A DNA stretch of 39,336 bases from Dehalococcoidales bacterium (GCA_020342155.1 CP070842.1:824568-863903), one strand, 5' to 3'; counted from the first letter of the stretch, positions 1-9,388 are shown. The notes: a model not told the origin generated them from the sequence alone. Translations and numbers: made by a program.

Positions 1-1
1 G

Positions 2-802
2 ATGTACTCTCCGATTCATGCGGGATTGGAGCTGACTTATACGCGGTATCGGGGAGACGGCCAGAAGCTTGGCACAAGCCAGGGCATTTATGGTGTAACG
101 AATAATGACGGCAAATGGGGAATCCAGCTCTCTTCATTGCTGTACACACAAGCGGGCTGGGAAAATGTTGCGCGCAATGACGTAGAGGCCGTGCTGTATA
201 ACAACGAGCGCAATACGATGTGGGGCTATAATATCATTCCCTGGCCGGGTGTAGGCTCGACACAGGAACTGATTGACCTGCGAGGTCTGGGAGGCTCGGC
301 CGAGGAGGGAGAGGAGGTCGTCGAACTGCGAACGGCCAATATGCGTTTGCCGTGGACAGTGCAATGGTTGTACTCCTCTCGTGCGGGCGCTCCCATGTCT
401 CCCTACAACTACAAGGGCGTTAAGGACCGGCTGCGCGTCGCTGAACCTGGGACGACGAGACGGACTGGCGGGGTCAATGGCGGTAGCACCGACGGGATCC
501 TGGGCAATTCCCCTCTGATTGGCGACGAGGAGACGCCAGGTTTATTCTTCAGTGTTGCCGGACAGGGGGTGGGTCGCTGGGCCTATTCGCTGCCGCTGCA
601 TGATGCACGAGTGCTGCACGCTTCTATGAACAAGGCCCACATCATCGGTGGCTACGTCCGTTTTACCGCCGATGGTCACCAATCATGTGAGCTCCGGAGT
701 TTGGGTATTTTGGCGTACCGGCGGGGTCGCTGGGCCAACGCCGGTGGCCTCGGCGGGATGGTCCGTCGTGATTGCACGAATGACCCCATACAAGAAGCGT
801 AG
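2..802 (+). CDS. NTF2-like domain protein, 5'-truncated by the window edge
   Basis: About 266 residues are visible. The first ~45 resemble the last strands of an NTF2/SnoaL-like fold: the segment TRYRGDGQKLGTSQGIYGV followed by DGKWGIQ is the usual ending of such domains. The upstream strands would lie outside the window, so the ATG at position 2 is probably an internal Met. The remaining ~200 residues are rich in Gly, Arg and Trp and match no family I recognise. No signal peptide or membrane segment is visible. It ends 88 bp before the convergent enolase-superfamily gene, with a stable hairpin in the gap. The NTF2 assignment comes from pattern recognition only, and the function is unknown. 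Confidence 0.55.
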   Translation: MYSPIHAGLELTYTRYRGDGQKLGTSQGIYGVTNNDGKWGIQLSSLLYTQAGWENVARNDVEAVLYNNERNTMWGYNIIPWPGVGSTQELIDLRGLGGSAEEGEEVVELRTANMRLPWTVQWLYSSRAGAPMSPYNYKGVKDRLRVAEPGTTRRTGGVNGGSTDGILGNSPLIGDEETPGLFFSVAGQGVGRWAYSLPLHDARVLHASMNKAHIIGGYVRFTADGHQSCELRSLGILAYRRGRWANAGGLGGMVRRDCTNDPIQEA

Positions 803-841
803 TGACACTGGTTGCTATTGACGTGGAAAGCGATTTGAAAC

Positions 842-861
842 GGCACGGCTTCGGTCGTGCC
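842..861. terminator. UUCG-tetraloop hairpin between convergent genes
   Basis: GGCACGGC (842-849), loop TTCG, GTCGTGCC (854-861). This gives an 8-bp stem with one G-U pair, closed by the very stable C(UUCG)G tetraloop. It lies between two convergent stop codons (802 and 890). No long T tract follows on plus. On minus it is followed by GTTTC. A bidirectional transcript-end hairpin is the likely role. Confidence 0.6.
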
Positions 862-889
862 CTTACTCGCGGGAGTGATTTTACTGGAT

Positions 890-2056
890 TTATTCAATAA
901 CTACAGTTGGTCCTGTCGCGTATTTTTCTAAAGCATCTTCATCAAGCTCTACCCCCCATCCCGGGCCGGTTGGGACTGTGGCTGTGCCGTTGCTGTAATC
1001 CAGACGTTCTTTAATCAGGTCATCCTCCATCATGAGATGACCGAAAAGCTCAACGGCATGGCCCAGTGCATGGTATTTAGCGGCCGCGATATGAATATGC
1101 ATGGCCGAAGCGATTCCCAGGGGTTGATTGTGTAGGACTGCTCCCAATCCTTCCATTTCAGCGTAGGAGATGGCCCGCAGCATATTGGTTACACCTCCGG
1201 GACGTTCGGAATTCAGGCCGACAATGTTTATTCCGCCCATTTTTACCAGGGAGGCAATATCCTGAAGTGAAAAGCAGCCTTCATGGGCCATGATAGGTAT
1301 ACTGACTCTTTGCTGAACATAGGCCATGCCATTATAGTTAGAAGCGGCTACCGGTTGTTCAGCAAAGTCAATGCCATAGGGTTCAATGGCCTTGATAGCG
1401 CGGACCGCTTCAGGCGGCTGCCTGTATGCCTGGTTGTAATCAACCCTCAAACGGACCTCAGGGCCTAAAGCCTCACGTATACAGGAGACAATCTCTAAGT
1501 CATTTTCAATGCTTCTTCCAAGCTTAAGACGAAAAGTCCGTATACCCCGTTCATAAAATGTCCGGCAGAGATCGATCATGGTTGCAGCATCCGAAAGCGC
1601 AATGAGCGCGGCCAGCGGGACTTCATCCACACATTTTCCACCAAAGAAATCATGGGCTGGCCGGCCGGTTATCTGGCCCATCAGGTCGTAGCAGGTCATA
1701 TCGAGCAAGCCCTTGGCTACGTCACTGCGGTTGACATTGATATCCATGCGGTGCCGGATAGCCTCCACGTTAAAAGGACTTTCACCGATAACATAACCGC
1801 CCAGGGATTTTTTGATTATATCAACCAGTTGTTCCGGAGAAACACCTGTCTCGGGCAGCCAAACAAAGGCTTCGCCAACACCGCTTTTTCCATCGTCGCT
1901 AGTCAGCCGACAGATGACAAAGTCACCACCAAGCCACTCCTCTTCGGAACCAATGGCCATCCCCAGCCCACCTTCGGTGCCCTTCATAGATTCCTGTACG
2001 TGCTCATGAAAGGGAACAAATAATGGTGTCAGCTCAACTCGTACTATTCTGGACAT
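890..2056 (-). CDS. Mandelate racemase/muconate-lactonizing (enolase superfamily) protein
   Basis: About 388 residues, the usual length for this superfamily. I chose the ATG at 2056 because AGGAGG sits 7 bp upstream. A TTG 6 bp earlier would lie almost on top of that site. An N-terminal capping domain (~1-130) is followed by a barrel domain. Metal-site residues are visible: D206 in RVDYNQ, E233 in FAEQP, and E259 in MAHEG, where the family usually has an Asp-Glu pair. The first catalytic strand reads R176-L-K178, so one Lys of KxK is present. The second catalytic Lys is replaced: the strand reads GLNSERPGG, with Asn282 where a Lys is expected. The enzyme may therefore do one-base chemistry or act on an unusual acid sugar or dicarboxylate. 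It lies 148 bp downstream of the disulfide oxidoreductase, possibly co-transcribed. The superfamily is sure, the substrate is not. Confidence 0.85.
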   Translation of the reverse strand: MSRIVRVELTPLFVPFHEHVQESMKGTEGGLGMAIGSEEEWLGGDFVICRLTSDDGKSGVGEAFVWLPETGVSPEQLVDIIKKSLGGYVIGESPFNVEAIRHRMDINVNRSDVAKGLLDMTCYDLMGQITGRPAHDFFGGKCVDEVPLAALIALSDAATMIDLCRTFYERGIRTFRLKLGRSIENDLEIVSCIREALGPEVRLRVDYNQAYRQPPEAVRAIKAIEPYGIDFAEQPVAASNYNGMAYVQQRVSIPIMAHEGCFSLQDIASLVKMGGINIVGLNSERPGGVTNMLRAISYAEMEGLGAVLHNQPLGIASAMHIHIAAAKYHALGHAVELFGHLMMEDDLIKERLDYSNGTATVPTGPGWGVELDEDALEKYATGPTVVIE

Positions 2057-2204
2057 GTTCAAACCTCCTGTTTGTTATCCTGGTAATCTTTATGAAAATC
2101 TCAGTGCGGGTTTATTTTCCCATACCAATCGCTCTTCCTTTCGAGGGCCATTTTCAACCCTGCACGGCCTAGATTTCTTTTTGCTTGCTCCGTGCGAAAT
2201 GTAT

Positions 2205-3575
2205 TTATGACTCTTCGAGACTGTTTAGTGTAGTCGGCACTAACTCTGATAGTGCAGGGTGAATATGGATTCCCTGGTTTATCTCTTCGATGTGTCCCCC
2301 GGAGGTCATTGCGTTGACAATCTCCTGGATGAGCTCCGGTGCGGACGGCCCTATAATGTGACAACCTAATATCCTGTCGGTCCCTTTTTCCACGATAGCT
2401 TTAGCGTAACCTTCCTTTTCCAGCATTGCCTCGCCCTTGCCGATGTCAAAGTATTTTGTCCTGCCCACTATGATTTCGTGATTCTTCTTTGCTTCCTCTT
2501 CCTTCAATCCTACTACTGCAATTTGAGGATGTGAGTAAACAGCATGAGGAACAGCGGTGTAGTCTACTTTCAGCCTGGTACCATAGAATACATTCTGCGC
2601 CACTATAGCAGCTTCTCTATTGGCCATATGAGTAAACATTTGCTGTCCATTCGCATCTCCTACGGCGTAGATGTTTTTCTTGCTTGTCTCCATGTACTCA
2701 TTCACCTTAATGAAATCCCTGTTATCTAACTCGACCCCTGTAGCCTCCACTTTCAACAGGTCAGCGTTAGACCTCCTGCCCACGGCCATCATAATCTTTT
2801 GGGCTGTTAATTCGCTTTCTTCCCCGCTCTTTTTATCAACTATTACTACAGAGATACCGTTCCGGTTTTTCCTCACTTCTTCAGCTTGAGCATTGGTATA
2901 AACCGCCATGCGCTTGCTCAGTTCACTTTTCAGAAGGCCTGAGATTTCCGGTTCCTCGGATAGGACCAACCTGTCTGCCATTTCAATAATCGTGACCCTT
3001 GTGCCCATAGCTGCAAAGAAGTGTCCGTACTCAACAGCAATATATCCTCCGCCGATAATAATCAGGCTATCCGGTCTATCTTTAAGCTCAAGTGCCGATT
3101 CATTTGTGAGGTAATCTATATTCTCTAGCCCTTTTATCGGCGGTATGAAAGGCCTCGAGCCTGAGGCAATGAAAATATTCTCCCCTTTAAGCTTATTTCC
3201 GTTTACATCAAGGGTATAATCACTGACGAATTGACATTCACCCTCGTAGAAATCCAGGTTCTTCTGTTCTTTGATTCCTTCTCTAATATAGACCTGGCTT
3301 TCCTGCCTGCTCTTCCTCATACGCTCCATTACAGCGCGAAAATCGATGTTTTTTATCTCCGCATCGATGCCCAGCTTTTTGCTTTCCTCTATTTCTAATA
3401 TTCTGTCCGCTACAAAAATCAGCGTTTTAGAGGGTATGCAGCCCAAGTTGAGACAGGTTCCCCCAATAAGGGGGCCTTTATCTATAAGGGCCGTCTTAAG
3501 CCCCTTGGATGCAGCCTCATCTGAAATGAGCGTACCACAGCCAGACCCGATGACGACAACGTCGTAATTGCTCAT
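2205..3575 (-). CDS. Dihydrolipoamide dehydrogenase-like FAD disulfide oxidoreductase
   Basis: 456 residues, typical of class I pyridine nucleotide-disulfide oxidoreductases. The redox-active pair is C41 and C46 in GGTCLNLGCIPSK. The NAD-binding motif is GGGYIAVEYGHFFAAMG at ~175-190. The C-terminal active-site base is in HIHPALSELV, as in lipoamide dehydrogenase. The FAD-binding N-terminus reads GSGCGT, with Thr where the third Gly of GxGxxG normally stands. No E1/E2 dehydrogenase genes are nearby, so a pyruvate dehydrogenase role is not supported by context. Mercuric reductase is unlikely because the C-terminal Cys pair is absent. Other options are a mycothione or soluble transhydrogenase-like enzyme. 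A good promoter lies at 3664-3692. Confidence 0.88.
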   Translation of the reverse strand: MSNYDVVVIGSGCGTLISDEAASKGLKTALIDKGPLIGGTCLNLGCIPSKTLIFVADRILEIEESKKLGIDAEIKNIDFRAVMERMRKSRQESQVYIREGIKEQKNLDFYEGECQFVSDYTLDVNGNKLKGENIFIASGSRPFIPPIKGLENIDYLTNESALELKDRPDSLIIIGGGYIAVEYGHFFAAMGTRVTIIEMADRLVLSEEPEISGLLKSELSKRMAVYTNAQAEEVRKNRNGISVVIVDKKSGEESELTAQKIMMAVGRRSNADLLKVEATGVELDNRDFIKVNEYMETSKKNIYAVGDANGQQMFTHMANREAAIVAQNVFYGTRLKVDYTAVPHAVYSHPQIAVVGLKEEEAKKNHEIIVGRTKYFDIGKGEAMLEKEGYAKAIVEKGTDRILGCHIIGPSAPELIQEIVNAMTSGGHIEEINQGIHIHPALSELVPTTLNSLEES

Positions 3576-3875
3576 AACTATGTACCTCCCTGCTTCTAAA
3601 GTATCAGGTAATGTTTAAATCAGTCAGACCGACTCGATTGCCGTTTTCTGTTCTGTAGTCGTTATAATATTGTTGATTTACTACATAGTCAAATTGTCTC
3701 CCCGAGGATTTTATCAAAGAACAAACCGTTGGCCTAGATGCAGAATAGTGCCATCATTTCCATTCGAATATTAACAGGCTATAATAAAGCATAAAGTTAA
3801 AACGGGCTTAATTTTGGAGTTATTTCTGTACCTACACGCTGTTATCGAAGCTTTCCGGCGATGAGAGGATAAAAG
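3576..3875. other. 300-bp divergent intergenic region
   Basis: It separates the minus-strand oxidoreductase from plus-strand argC. It contains the minus-strand promoter listed separately, and a consensus TATAAT at 3780-3785 facing argC with only a poor -35 (TTCCAT at 3757-3762). It is AT-rich, with no ORF or RNA gene that I can support. Confidence 0.5.
3664..3692 (-). promoter_or_regulatory. Sigma-70-type promoter for the disulfide oxidoreductase
   Basis: On the minus strand: TTGACT (-35, 3692-3687), a 17-bp spacer, TATTAT (-10, 3669-3664). Each box is one base from consensus. Predicted start is near 3657, giving an ~80-nt leader before the ATG at 3575. Confidence 0.6.
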
Positions 3876-4820
3876 ATGAAAAAGACAGTGTTTATTGATG
3901 GCCAGCATGGTACCACTGGTCTAAAAATACATGAACGGTTGAACGATAGAAAAGATATTGAGCTTGTTGAGATATTGGTAGAGAAACGCAAGGACCCTGA
4001 GGCCAAGAAAAAAATGCTTAACGAAGCGGACATCGTTTTTCTTTGCCTGCCGGATGATGCTGCACGCGAATCTGTCAGCCTGATTAAGAACGAATCAGTC
4101 TGCATTATAGACGGCTCAACGGCTCACCGGGTGACAGAGGGCTGGGTTTACGGCCTGCCCGAACTCAAGAAAGAACAGCGCACCCTGATAAAGAATTCGA
4201 AGAGAATTACCGTGCCCGGCTGCCATGCCACCGGTTTTATTTCGATACTCTATCCGCTTGTGGCGAATGGTATTGTTACTCTTGATTACCCGATTACCAG
4301 CTATGCCATTGTTGGCTATAGCGGTGGCGGCAAAGCCATGATTGCCGATTATGAGAGTGAGGGCGCGCCCGACTACATAAAATACCCCCTCCCATATTCA
4401 CTCGCATTGAATCACAAACACCTTCCTGAAATGACTAAAGTTGTCGGCCTGGCTCAATCGCCCCTTCTCACTCCAATTGTGACCAATGTATATAATGGCG
4501 AAATAATCTCCATCCCGCTTATGACGAGCTATTTTAAAAAGGCACTGTCTGCTGCGGATATCAGGGCAGTACTGGCTGAGTATTATGCTGGAGAGCGGTT
4601 TGTCAAAGTGATGCCTTATCCGCCGGATGATTTCCTGAAAGACGGTTCTATGACTTTCGCAGACTGTAATGGTACCAATAATCTCGAAATATTCGTATTC
4701 GGTAGCGAGGAAAGAATTTTGCTATCGGCGCGTTATGATAACCTGGGTAAAGGATCCTCAGGTACGGCCGTACAGAATATGAACCTGGTATTGGGTATGG
4801 ACGAAGCTACAGGTCTATGA
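3876..4820 (+). CDS. argC: N-acetyl-gamma-glutamyl-phosphate reductase, type 2
   Basis: 314 residues, matching the short type 2 ArgC family. It reduces N-acetyl-glutamyl-5-phosphate with NADPH in arginine synthesis. The Rossmann start reads FIDGQHGTTGLKIHERL. The catalytic cysteine is C116 in VPGCHATG, and GYSGGGKAMI and YDNLGKGSSGTA match conserved family motifs. A purine-rich site (GAGGATAAAAG) precedes the ATG. It stands alone, without argB, argD or argJ beside it, and converges on the first CoA-transferase with a 68-bp gap. Confidence 0.93.
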   Translation: MKKTVFIDGQHGTTGLKIHERLNDRKDIELVEILVEKRKDPEAKKKMLNEADIVFLCLPDDAARESVSLIKNESVCIIDGSTAHRVTEGWVYGLPELKKEQRTLIKNSKRITVPGCHATGFISILYPLVANGIVTLDYPITSYAIVGYSGGGKAMIADYESEGAPDYIKYPLPYSLALNHKHLPEMTKVVGLAQSPLLTPIVTNVYNGEIISIPLMTSYFKKALSAADIRAVLAEYYAGERFVKVMPYPPDDFLKDGSMTFADCNGTNNLEIFVFGSEERILLSARYDNLGKGSSGTAVQNMNLVLGMDEATGL

Positions 4821-4888
4821 CGACAGGCAATTATCACCATAAACAGGGTAAAGGGAAAGAAATGTAGGGTGCTTCTAAGTGTAGCCTT

Positions 4889-6229
4889 TCAGATTATCTC
4901 CTGCTCTTTCATTGCTTTTAATTTCGAAGGCCCAAATCCCGTATACTTAAGAAAGATGTGCTCGTTGTCATAGCCAACCGGCCGGCATACCCATTTCGTC
5001 CTTATTGGTGTTTCGGTCATCTTGTGTTGCGTCTGAGCCGCAATCACTTCACCATATACAGGGTCTACAATCGGCGTGAATATCCCCCTGTCCAGCCAGT
5101 TGGTATCTTTCATGGTCTCCTCCGGGGAGCAAATTGGTGCTACCACAGGGGTAATAGGAGCCAGACGACCTGTCTTTGAGTATTCAATAGACATTGTTAC
5201 CAGTTCGTCATTGGTATATTTACGTGTTTCGGCAAAGATTAGAGGCCCCCATTTTAGTTGCTCTTCCATAACGCCGAATGGTACCATGCTTGTCCACTCT
5301 CCTGCGCCCCAATCATCCCACTTCCCCAGCATGTCTGCGAAGGCCTGCCACATCTCTAGTCTCAAGCCCCCTAGGAAGACACCACCATCCTTGGTCGGTG
5401 CAAAACAGTAAAGCCATAGAGCAGGATCCAGACTTCCGCAGCGCTCATTGATGTGTCCATCCAGCTGGTGCCACAGGTGCGCATAGTCGTCAAAGGCGGT
5501 GTAGGCCTCGGTAGTGGCCATATCCAGTGCCTGGCCCTCTCCAGTCATCCGTCGCCAGTGCAAAGCGGACAGAATACCAACCGCCATAAATGTACCTGAT
5601 TGGCACCAACCTATCCAGGGACCGGCTTTGGTAGGTATCGCCCAGGGGTAATCGTCATAAGTCTTTCCTTCGGGCATTACTTCCCCTGTATCATACTGAA
5701 TATCTGACCTGGCCTGAATGATGTTGTCATAGTCTGGCTGCTTACTCTGGCTCCTGGGCCCAAACTGTCCGAAGGGTGTTATCGAGGCGAATATCAGCCT
5801 GGGGTTAATCTCCTTCAGTTGCTCATAGCCAACGCCCCACTCGTCCATCACCCCGGGTCGGTAAGTCTCTATAAGCACATCAGCCTGAGCGGCCAAACCC
5901 TTGAGTATCTCCCGTGCTTCCGCTTTCTCCAGGTTAAGGCTGATATGGAATTTGTTTCTGCCCTCGGTCAGGTAGTTAAGGCCTTCACCTTCATGTAGTA
6001 TGCCAAAAGGGGTACAGGTCCTTATGAAATCACCTTCGGGAGGCTCTATCCTCACAACCTCAGCGCCAAATTCAGCCAAGAGCGAAGAGCAGTAGCAACC
6101 GGCAAAGCTCTTATTGCTCAGGTCCAGAATAGTAATATCGTCTAGAGCTTCGGGCCTGGTGTGAGCAATTCTTGGGTCATCCTGCTCTTTAACCCACTCT
6201 ACCCAATCTGATTTTTCTTTCTCTGCCAT
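4889..6229 (-). CDS. Family III CoA-transferase (CaiB/BaiF) lacking the catalytic Asp
   Basis: 446 residues, slightly long for the family (~400) because of a ~30-residue N-terminal extension. Family signatures are present: LLAEFGAEVVRIEPPEGD, LEKAEAREILKGLA, ETYRPGVM, and HWRRMTGEGQALDM. In its sisters, counting back 15 residues from the Leu before the MTGEGQ segment lands on the catalytic Asp (GDxxxG). Here that position is W208 (GWCQSG). It probably cannot form the acyl-aspartyl intermediate alone. It lies 41 bp downstream of another CaiB-type gene of near equal length that retains Asp, so the two likely form a hetero-oligomer. Substrate unknown. Confidence 0.88.
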   Translation of the reverse strand: MAEKEKSDWVEWVKEQDDPRIAHTRPEALDDITILDLSNKSFAGCYCSSLLAEFGAEVVRIEPPEGDFIRTCTPFGILHEGEGLNYLTEGRNKFHISLNLEKAEAREILKGLAAQADVLIETYRPGVMDEWGVGYEQLKEINPRLIFASITPFGQFGPRSQSKQPDYDNIIQARSDIQYDTGEVMPEGKTYDDYPWAIPTKAGPWIGWCQSGTFMAVGILSALHWRRMTGEGQALDMATTEAYTAFDDYAHLWHQLDGHINERCGSLDPALWLYCFAPTKDGGVFLGGLRLEMWQAFADMLGKWDDWGAGEWTSMVPFGVMEEQLKWGPLIFAETRKYTNDELVTMSIEYSKTGRLAPITPVVAPICSPEETMKDTNWLDRGIFTPIVDPVYGEVIAAQTQHKMTETPIRTKWVCRPVGYDNEHIFLKYTGFGPSKLKAMKEQEII

Positions 6230-6270
6230 TATAATCTCCTTCTCTTGTAGGCATTAGCCAAGTACAGTTC

Positions 6271-7593
6271 TTACCTTTTCATGATAAGGCCGGCTTTGCC
6301 ATCCCAATCAGGTGGTGGTCGGCGTCCCACCATATCGAACCACTTACCTAGGGCGCCGCACTCGTACAACTTTTTAATATCATCATCACTTTTACCAAGG
6401 ATGTTTCTTGCCACAAATTCGTTGTCAAATCCTACTGGCCTGGCCGTCCACTTTCTTTTTGGAGGTGTCCGGGACATCATGACAGGAAATTCATGGTCTA
6501 GGTACTCACCGTATATCGGGTCGTCAATATCGGTCATGAATCCCCGCTCCCGGAAATGCTCGTCCTGTACAATATCCCTGGCATTGTAGACGTGCGAGGC
6601 AGCGAAGCCGTATTCCTCAGCCAGTGCCTCAAGTTCCTGAGACGTCTTGGTTCTTACCCAGTCAGCGATAATCTTGAGAATCTCAGTGGCATTCTCATCT
6701 TTCAACCGAGTCAGATGCTCTTTGAATCTGGGATTTTCAGCCAGTTCAGGCTTACCCATAGCAGTACACAAACCCTTAAACTCTTCGGGAGCCGGTGCTG
6801 CTAAAGCAACGAAGATATCATCTTTGCTGCGGAAGGTATCGGCGGGACATATGGATACATCCCTGTTCCCCGCTGGCATGGCCCCCTTGCCGGTAACCTG
6901 CTGATAAGGCCAGACCCAGGACATAGTCCTCATGATATTCTCGCTCTGCGATAGCTCAATAAACTGTCCTTTGCCGGTCCTCTCACGGTAGTGAAGTGCA
7001 GATAGTACCGCGACCTCACCCATTAAAGCTCCATAATCATCACAGATAAACAGCCTGTTCTTAAGTGGTGGCTGACCGGGGAAACTTGACATCCAGGCAT
7101 ATCCCGAAAAAGCCTGAGCGGCACCATCGTTAGAAGGTCTATTTTCCTCAGCATATTGGCCCCACTGACCGAAACCATTCTTTGAGATGAAAATAATGCT
7201 CGGATTAATCTCCTTGATTTGCCGGTAGCCAACGTTCCAACTCTCCATTATTCCCGGTCTCAGATTATCCTCTATAATGTCAGCCTTGGCCGCGAGTTCA
7301 CGAAATACCTCTTGCGCTTCGGGCTTATGCAGGTCCAGACCTATCCAGTACTTGTTGGGATTGAGATGTATGAGGCCGGGACTCTGTTCCTTCCAGATAG
7401 GAATTAAGGAGCGAGTGACATCGCCCAAGGGTGGTATTTCGCATTTGATGACTTCAGCACCCAGTTGTCCCAGGATTGCCGGTCCTAACGGACCAAATAC
7501 AAGGGTGCATACCTCTAATACCCTGAGCCCCTTTAGTGGGGACGGTTTGAAGCGTTTATTTTCCTTGTAATCTTTCCATGTATCTTCTGCCAT
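6271..7593 (-). CDS. Family III CoA-transferase (CaiB/BaiF), partner of the downstream gene
   Basis: 440 residues. Family signatures are GPLGPAILGQLGAEVIKCE, DNLRPGIMESWNVGY, ISKNGFGQWG and HYRERTGKGQFIELSQ. Asp is kept at the catalytic position (D185, with D186 adjacent, in FICDDYG). AGGAGGT precedes the ATG. The 41-bp gap to the next gene indicates one transcript. The pair recalls two-subunit CoA-transferases such as BbsE/BbsF of anaerobic toluene degradation, but nothing in the window identifies the acid that is activated. The C-terminus (WTARPVGFDNE) has the same ending as its partner, so they are close paralogs. Confidence 0.9.
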   Translation of the reverse strand: MAEDTWKDYKENKRFKPSPLKGLRVLEVCTLVFGPLGPAILGQLGAEVIKCEIPPLGDVTRSLIPIWKEQSPGLIHLNPNKYWIGLDLHKPEAQEVFRELAAKADIIEDNLRPGIMESWNVGYRQIKEINPSIIFISKNGFGQWGQYAEENRPSNDGAAQAFSGYAWMSSFPGQPPLKNRLFICDDYGALMGEVAVLSALHYRERTGKGQFIELSQSENIMRTMSWVWPYQQVTGKGAMPAGNRDVSICPADTFRSKDDIFVALAAPAPEEFKGLCTAMGKPELAENPRFKEHLTRLKDENATEILKIIADWVRTKTSQELEALAEEYGFAASHVYNARDIVQDEHFRERGFMTDIDDPIYGEYLDHEFPVMMSRTPPKRKWTARPVGFDNEFVARNILGKSDDDIKKLYECGALGKWFDMVGRRPPPDWDGKAGLIMKR

Positions 7594-7949
7594 AGTAACG
7601 TCCTACCTCCTTTTCCATTTCTCCTGTGGGTTGTATGTGATATAGTCGGTGCTGAACAACCCGCCAGCCTAATCGATGTTCCCCCTGTTATGAACCGCTT
7701 CTATGATACATAAATAAATAGAGCACCTTTTCCCGTTGGGATGATGGTACTCTTTAAGCAATTGGTGCGGTTATATTAGAACCTTGGTTTCCAGTTGTCA
7801 AATAGTTACTAAAGAATGGCACGTTTGACCGGTTCATGCTAACTCATACCCTAAATTATGTGAGAATTCGAGTAAATGGGCCGCTTCCAGCACAATATTG
7901 CATACTTTTCACTTTGTAAAAACTGGAATCTAACGGTACCTGTCCGAAA
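7594..7949. other. 356-bp intergenic region between CoA-transferase genes
   Basis: It holds a candidate minus-strand promoter (listed separately). Otherwise it is AT-rich non-coding sequence with no supportable ORF. The gap suggests that the 7950-9143 gene is not in the same operon as 4889-7593. Confidence 0.5.
7773..7802 (-). promoter_or_regulatory. Candidate promoter for the paired CoA-transferase operon
   Basis: On minus: perfect TTGACA (7802-7797), an 18-bp spacer, TAATAT (7778-7773, 4 of 6 matches). It would give a leader of ~180 nt before the ATG at 7593. Confidence 0.4.
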
Positions 7950-9143
7950 TTAAATCACGCCGGCTCTATTCAGTTCATCGATTTCCGCGTCGGCCATCCC
8001 TAGGAGCTGGCTCAGGACATCCTGAGTGTGCTCCCCCAAATCCGGAGAAGCCTTTTCCACCTTATATTGTGTTCTGGAGAATCGAAAAGGCGTATTGACG
8101 ACCTTGAAATCACCTGCTGTTGGATGATGGACGTCGATAATCATGTCTCTGGCTGCAATATGCGGGTCGTCTGCTACCTGGGGAATCGTGTTTACCGGGC
8201 CGCAGGGTATTTCTACTTTTTCCAGCTCGCTGACCCATTCCTCGGTGGTTCTGGTTATTATAGCTTCTCTCAGAATTGGTTCCAGCACTTGATAATTCTG
8301 AGTACGCAACCAGCCATTTCGAAACCGTGGGTCATCCATAATATCAAGGCGGTTGATGATGGCGCAGAAGAGAGGCCACTGATCCTTGATTCCACCCCTG
8401 AGAGCGATGGCTACATAACCATCCCTTGTTTGGAATGCTTGAAACGGCGCTATCACAGGGTGCCTTGTACCGAGAGCGCGTGGTACCTCACCAGTGTTAA
8501 GATAACGGACAAAGGCGTTTTCTTGAACCGCCACCTGACAGTCTAGCATGCTGATATCTACCAGCTGTCCTTCTCCACTGGTCTGGCGCTCCTGCAGGGC
8601 AGCTAAAGCGGCAACGCATAAGAACAGACCAGCGGCAATATCGCCGTATGATGCTCCCGGTCTCACCGGTGGTCCTCCTTCCTCGCCAGTGATGCTCATG
8701 ATTCCTCCCATGGCCTGAATGATGATGTCGAAGGCCGGTTTGCTTGTGTACGGCCCATACTGACCAAAACCTGAGCCAGCAACGTATATTATACGAGGAT
8801 TATGCTCCCGTACTTGTTCGTAGCCCAGACCCAGTTTCTCCATTGTGCCCGGCGTGTAATTCTCGACCAGTAAATCTGCGGTTTGCACCAGTCTTAAGAA
8901 CAACTTAATCCCTTTCTCAGTAGCTAGATTCAGTGTAATGCTTTTCTTACCACGGTTGAGGCTCAGGAAGTAGGTGCTTAATCCACGGACAAGAGGACCA
9001 TTGCCCCTGGCAATTTCACCCACCTCCGGTCTCTCGATCTTGATAACCTCAGCTCCCATATCACTGAGCAACATGGTAGCAAAAGGTCCGAACAATACCT
9101 GTGTCAGGTCAAGAACTCTAATTCCTTTGAGCGGACCAGCCAT
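7950..9143 (-). CDS. Family III CoA-transferase (CaiB/BaiF)
   Basis: 397 residues, the standard length. It shows the classic start (GIRVLDLTQVLFGPFATMLL), [14 protein letters not shown], and LVENYTPGTMEKLGLGY. D168 in SYGDIAAG matches the catalytic Asp169 of formyl-CoA transferase. It transfers CoA between a carboxylic acid and an acyl-CoA through an aspartyl-CoA anhydride/thioester. The start has GAGGTGAAAT just upstream. Its promoter region is shared, back to back, with the DUF2807 gene. It could be a succinyl-CoA- or formyl-CoA-dependent enzyme. The sequence does not decide. Confidence 0.92.
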   Translation of the reverse strand: MAGPLKGIRVLDLTQVLFGPFATMLLSDMGAEVIKIERPEVGEIARGNGPLVRGLSTYFLSLNRGKKSITLNLATEKGIKLFLRLVQTADLLVENYTPGTMEKLGLGYEQVREHNPRIIYVAGSGFGQYGPYTSKPAFDIIIQAMGGIMSITGEEGGPPVRPGASYGDIAAGLFLCVAALAALQERQTSGEGQLVDISMLDCQVAVQENAFVRYLNTGEVPRALGTRHPVIAPFQAFQTRDGYVAIALRGGIKDQWPLFCAIINRLDIMDDPRFRNGWLRTQNYQVLEPILREAIITRTTEEWVSELEKVEIPCGPVNTIPQVADDPHIAARDMIIDVHHPTAGDFKVVNTPFRFSRTQYKVEKASPDLGEHTQDVLSQLLGMADAEIDELNRAGVI

Positions 9144-9388
9144 ATTTCACCTCGTACATCAACTATATTTGTTATTTCCTGGTTTCCAGCATAATAACTC
9201 ATGGGCCGCTATGTTTCCACCTTCAAATCTGAACCACAGTTCGTCACCGCCCTGGGTGCCGCTATAATGGCGGAGGACACCATCATGCATATAGCTGTTT
9301 GACATCGCTTGTCTTTTCGTGGGGATGATGCGCATCAAAAGAGGAACCTTTTTCCCACCGCGGATAAAAAAATACAATAAGGTGTATT

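Noticed and set aside
2101..2364. 87-codon open frame on minus across the end of the disulfide oxidoreductase
   Set aside because: It overlaps a well-supported gene in another frame and the product has no recognisable features.
2205..3575. Mercuric reductase
   Set aside because: The protein ends in the HxHP-x3-E motif of lipoamide dehydrogenase and lacks the C-terminal Cys pair and N-terminal metal-binding domain of MerA.
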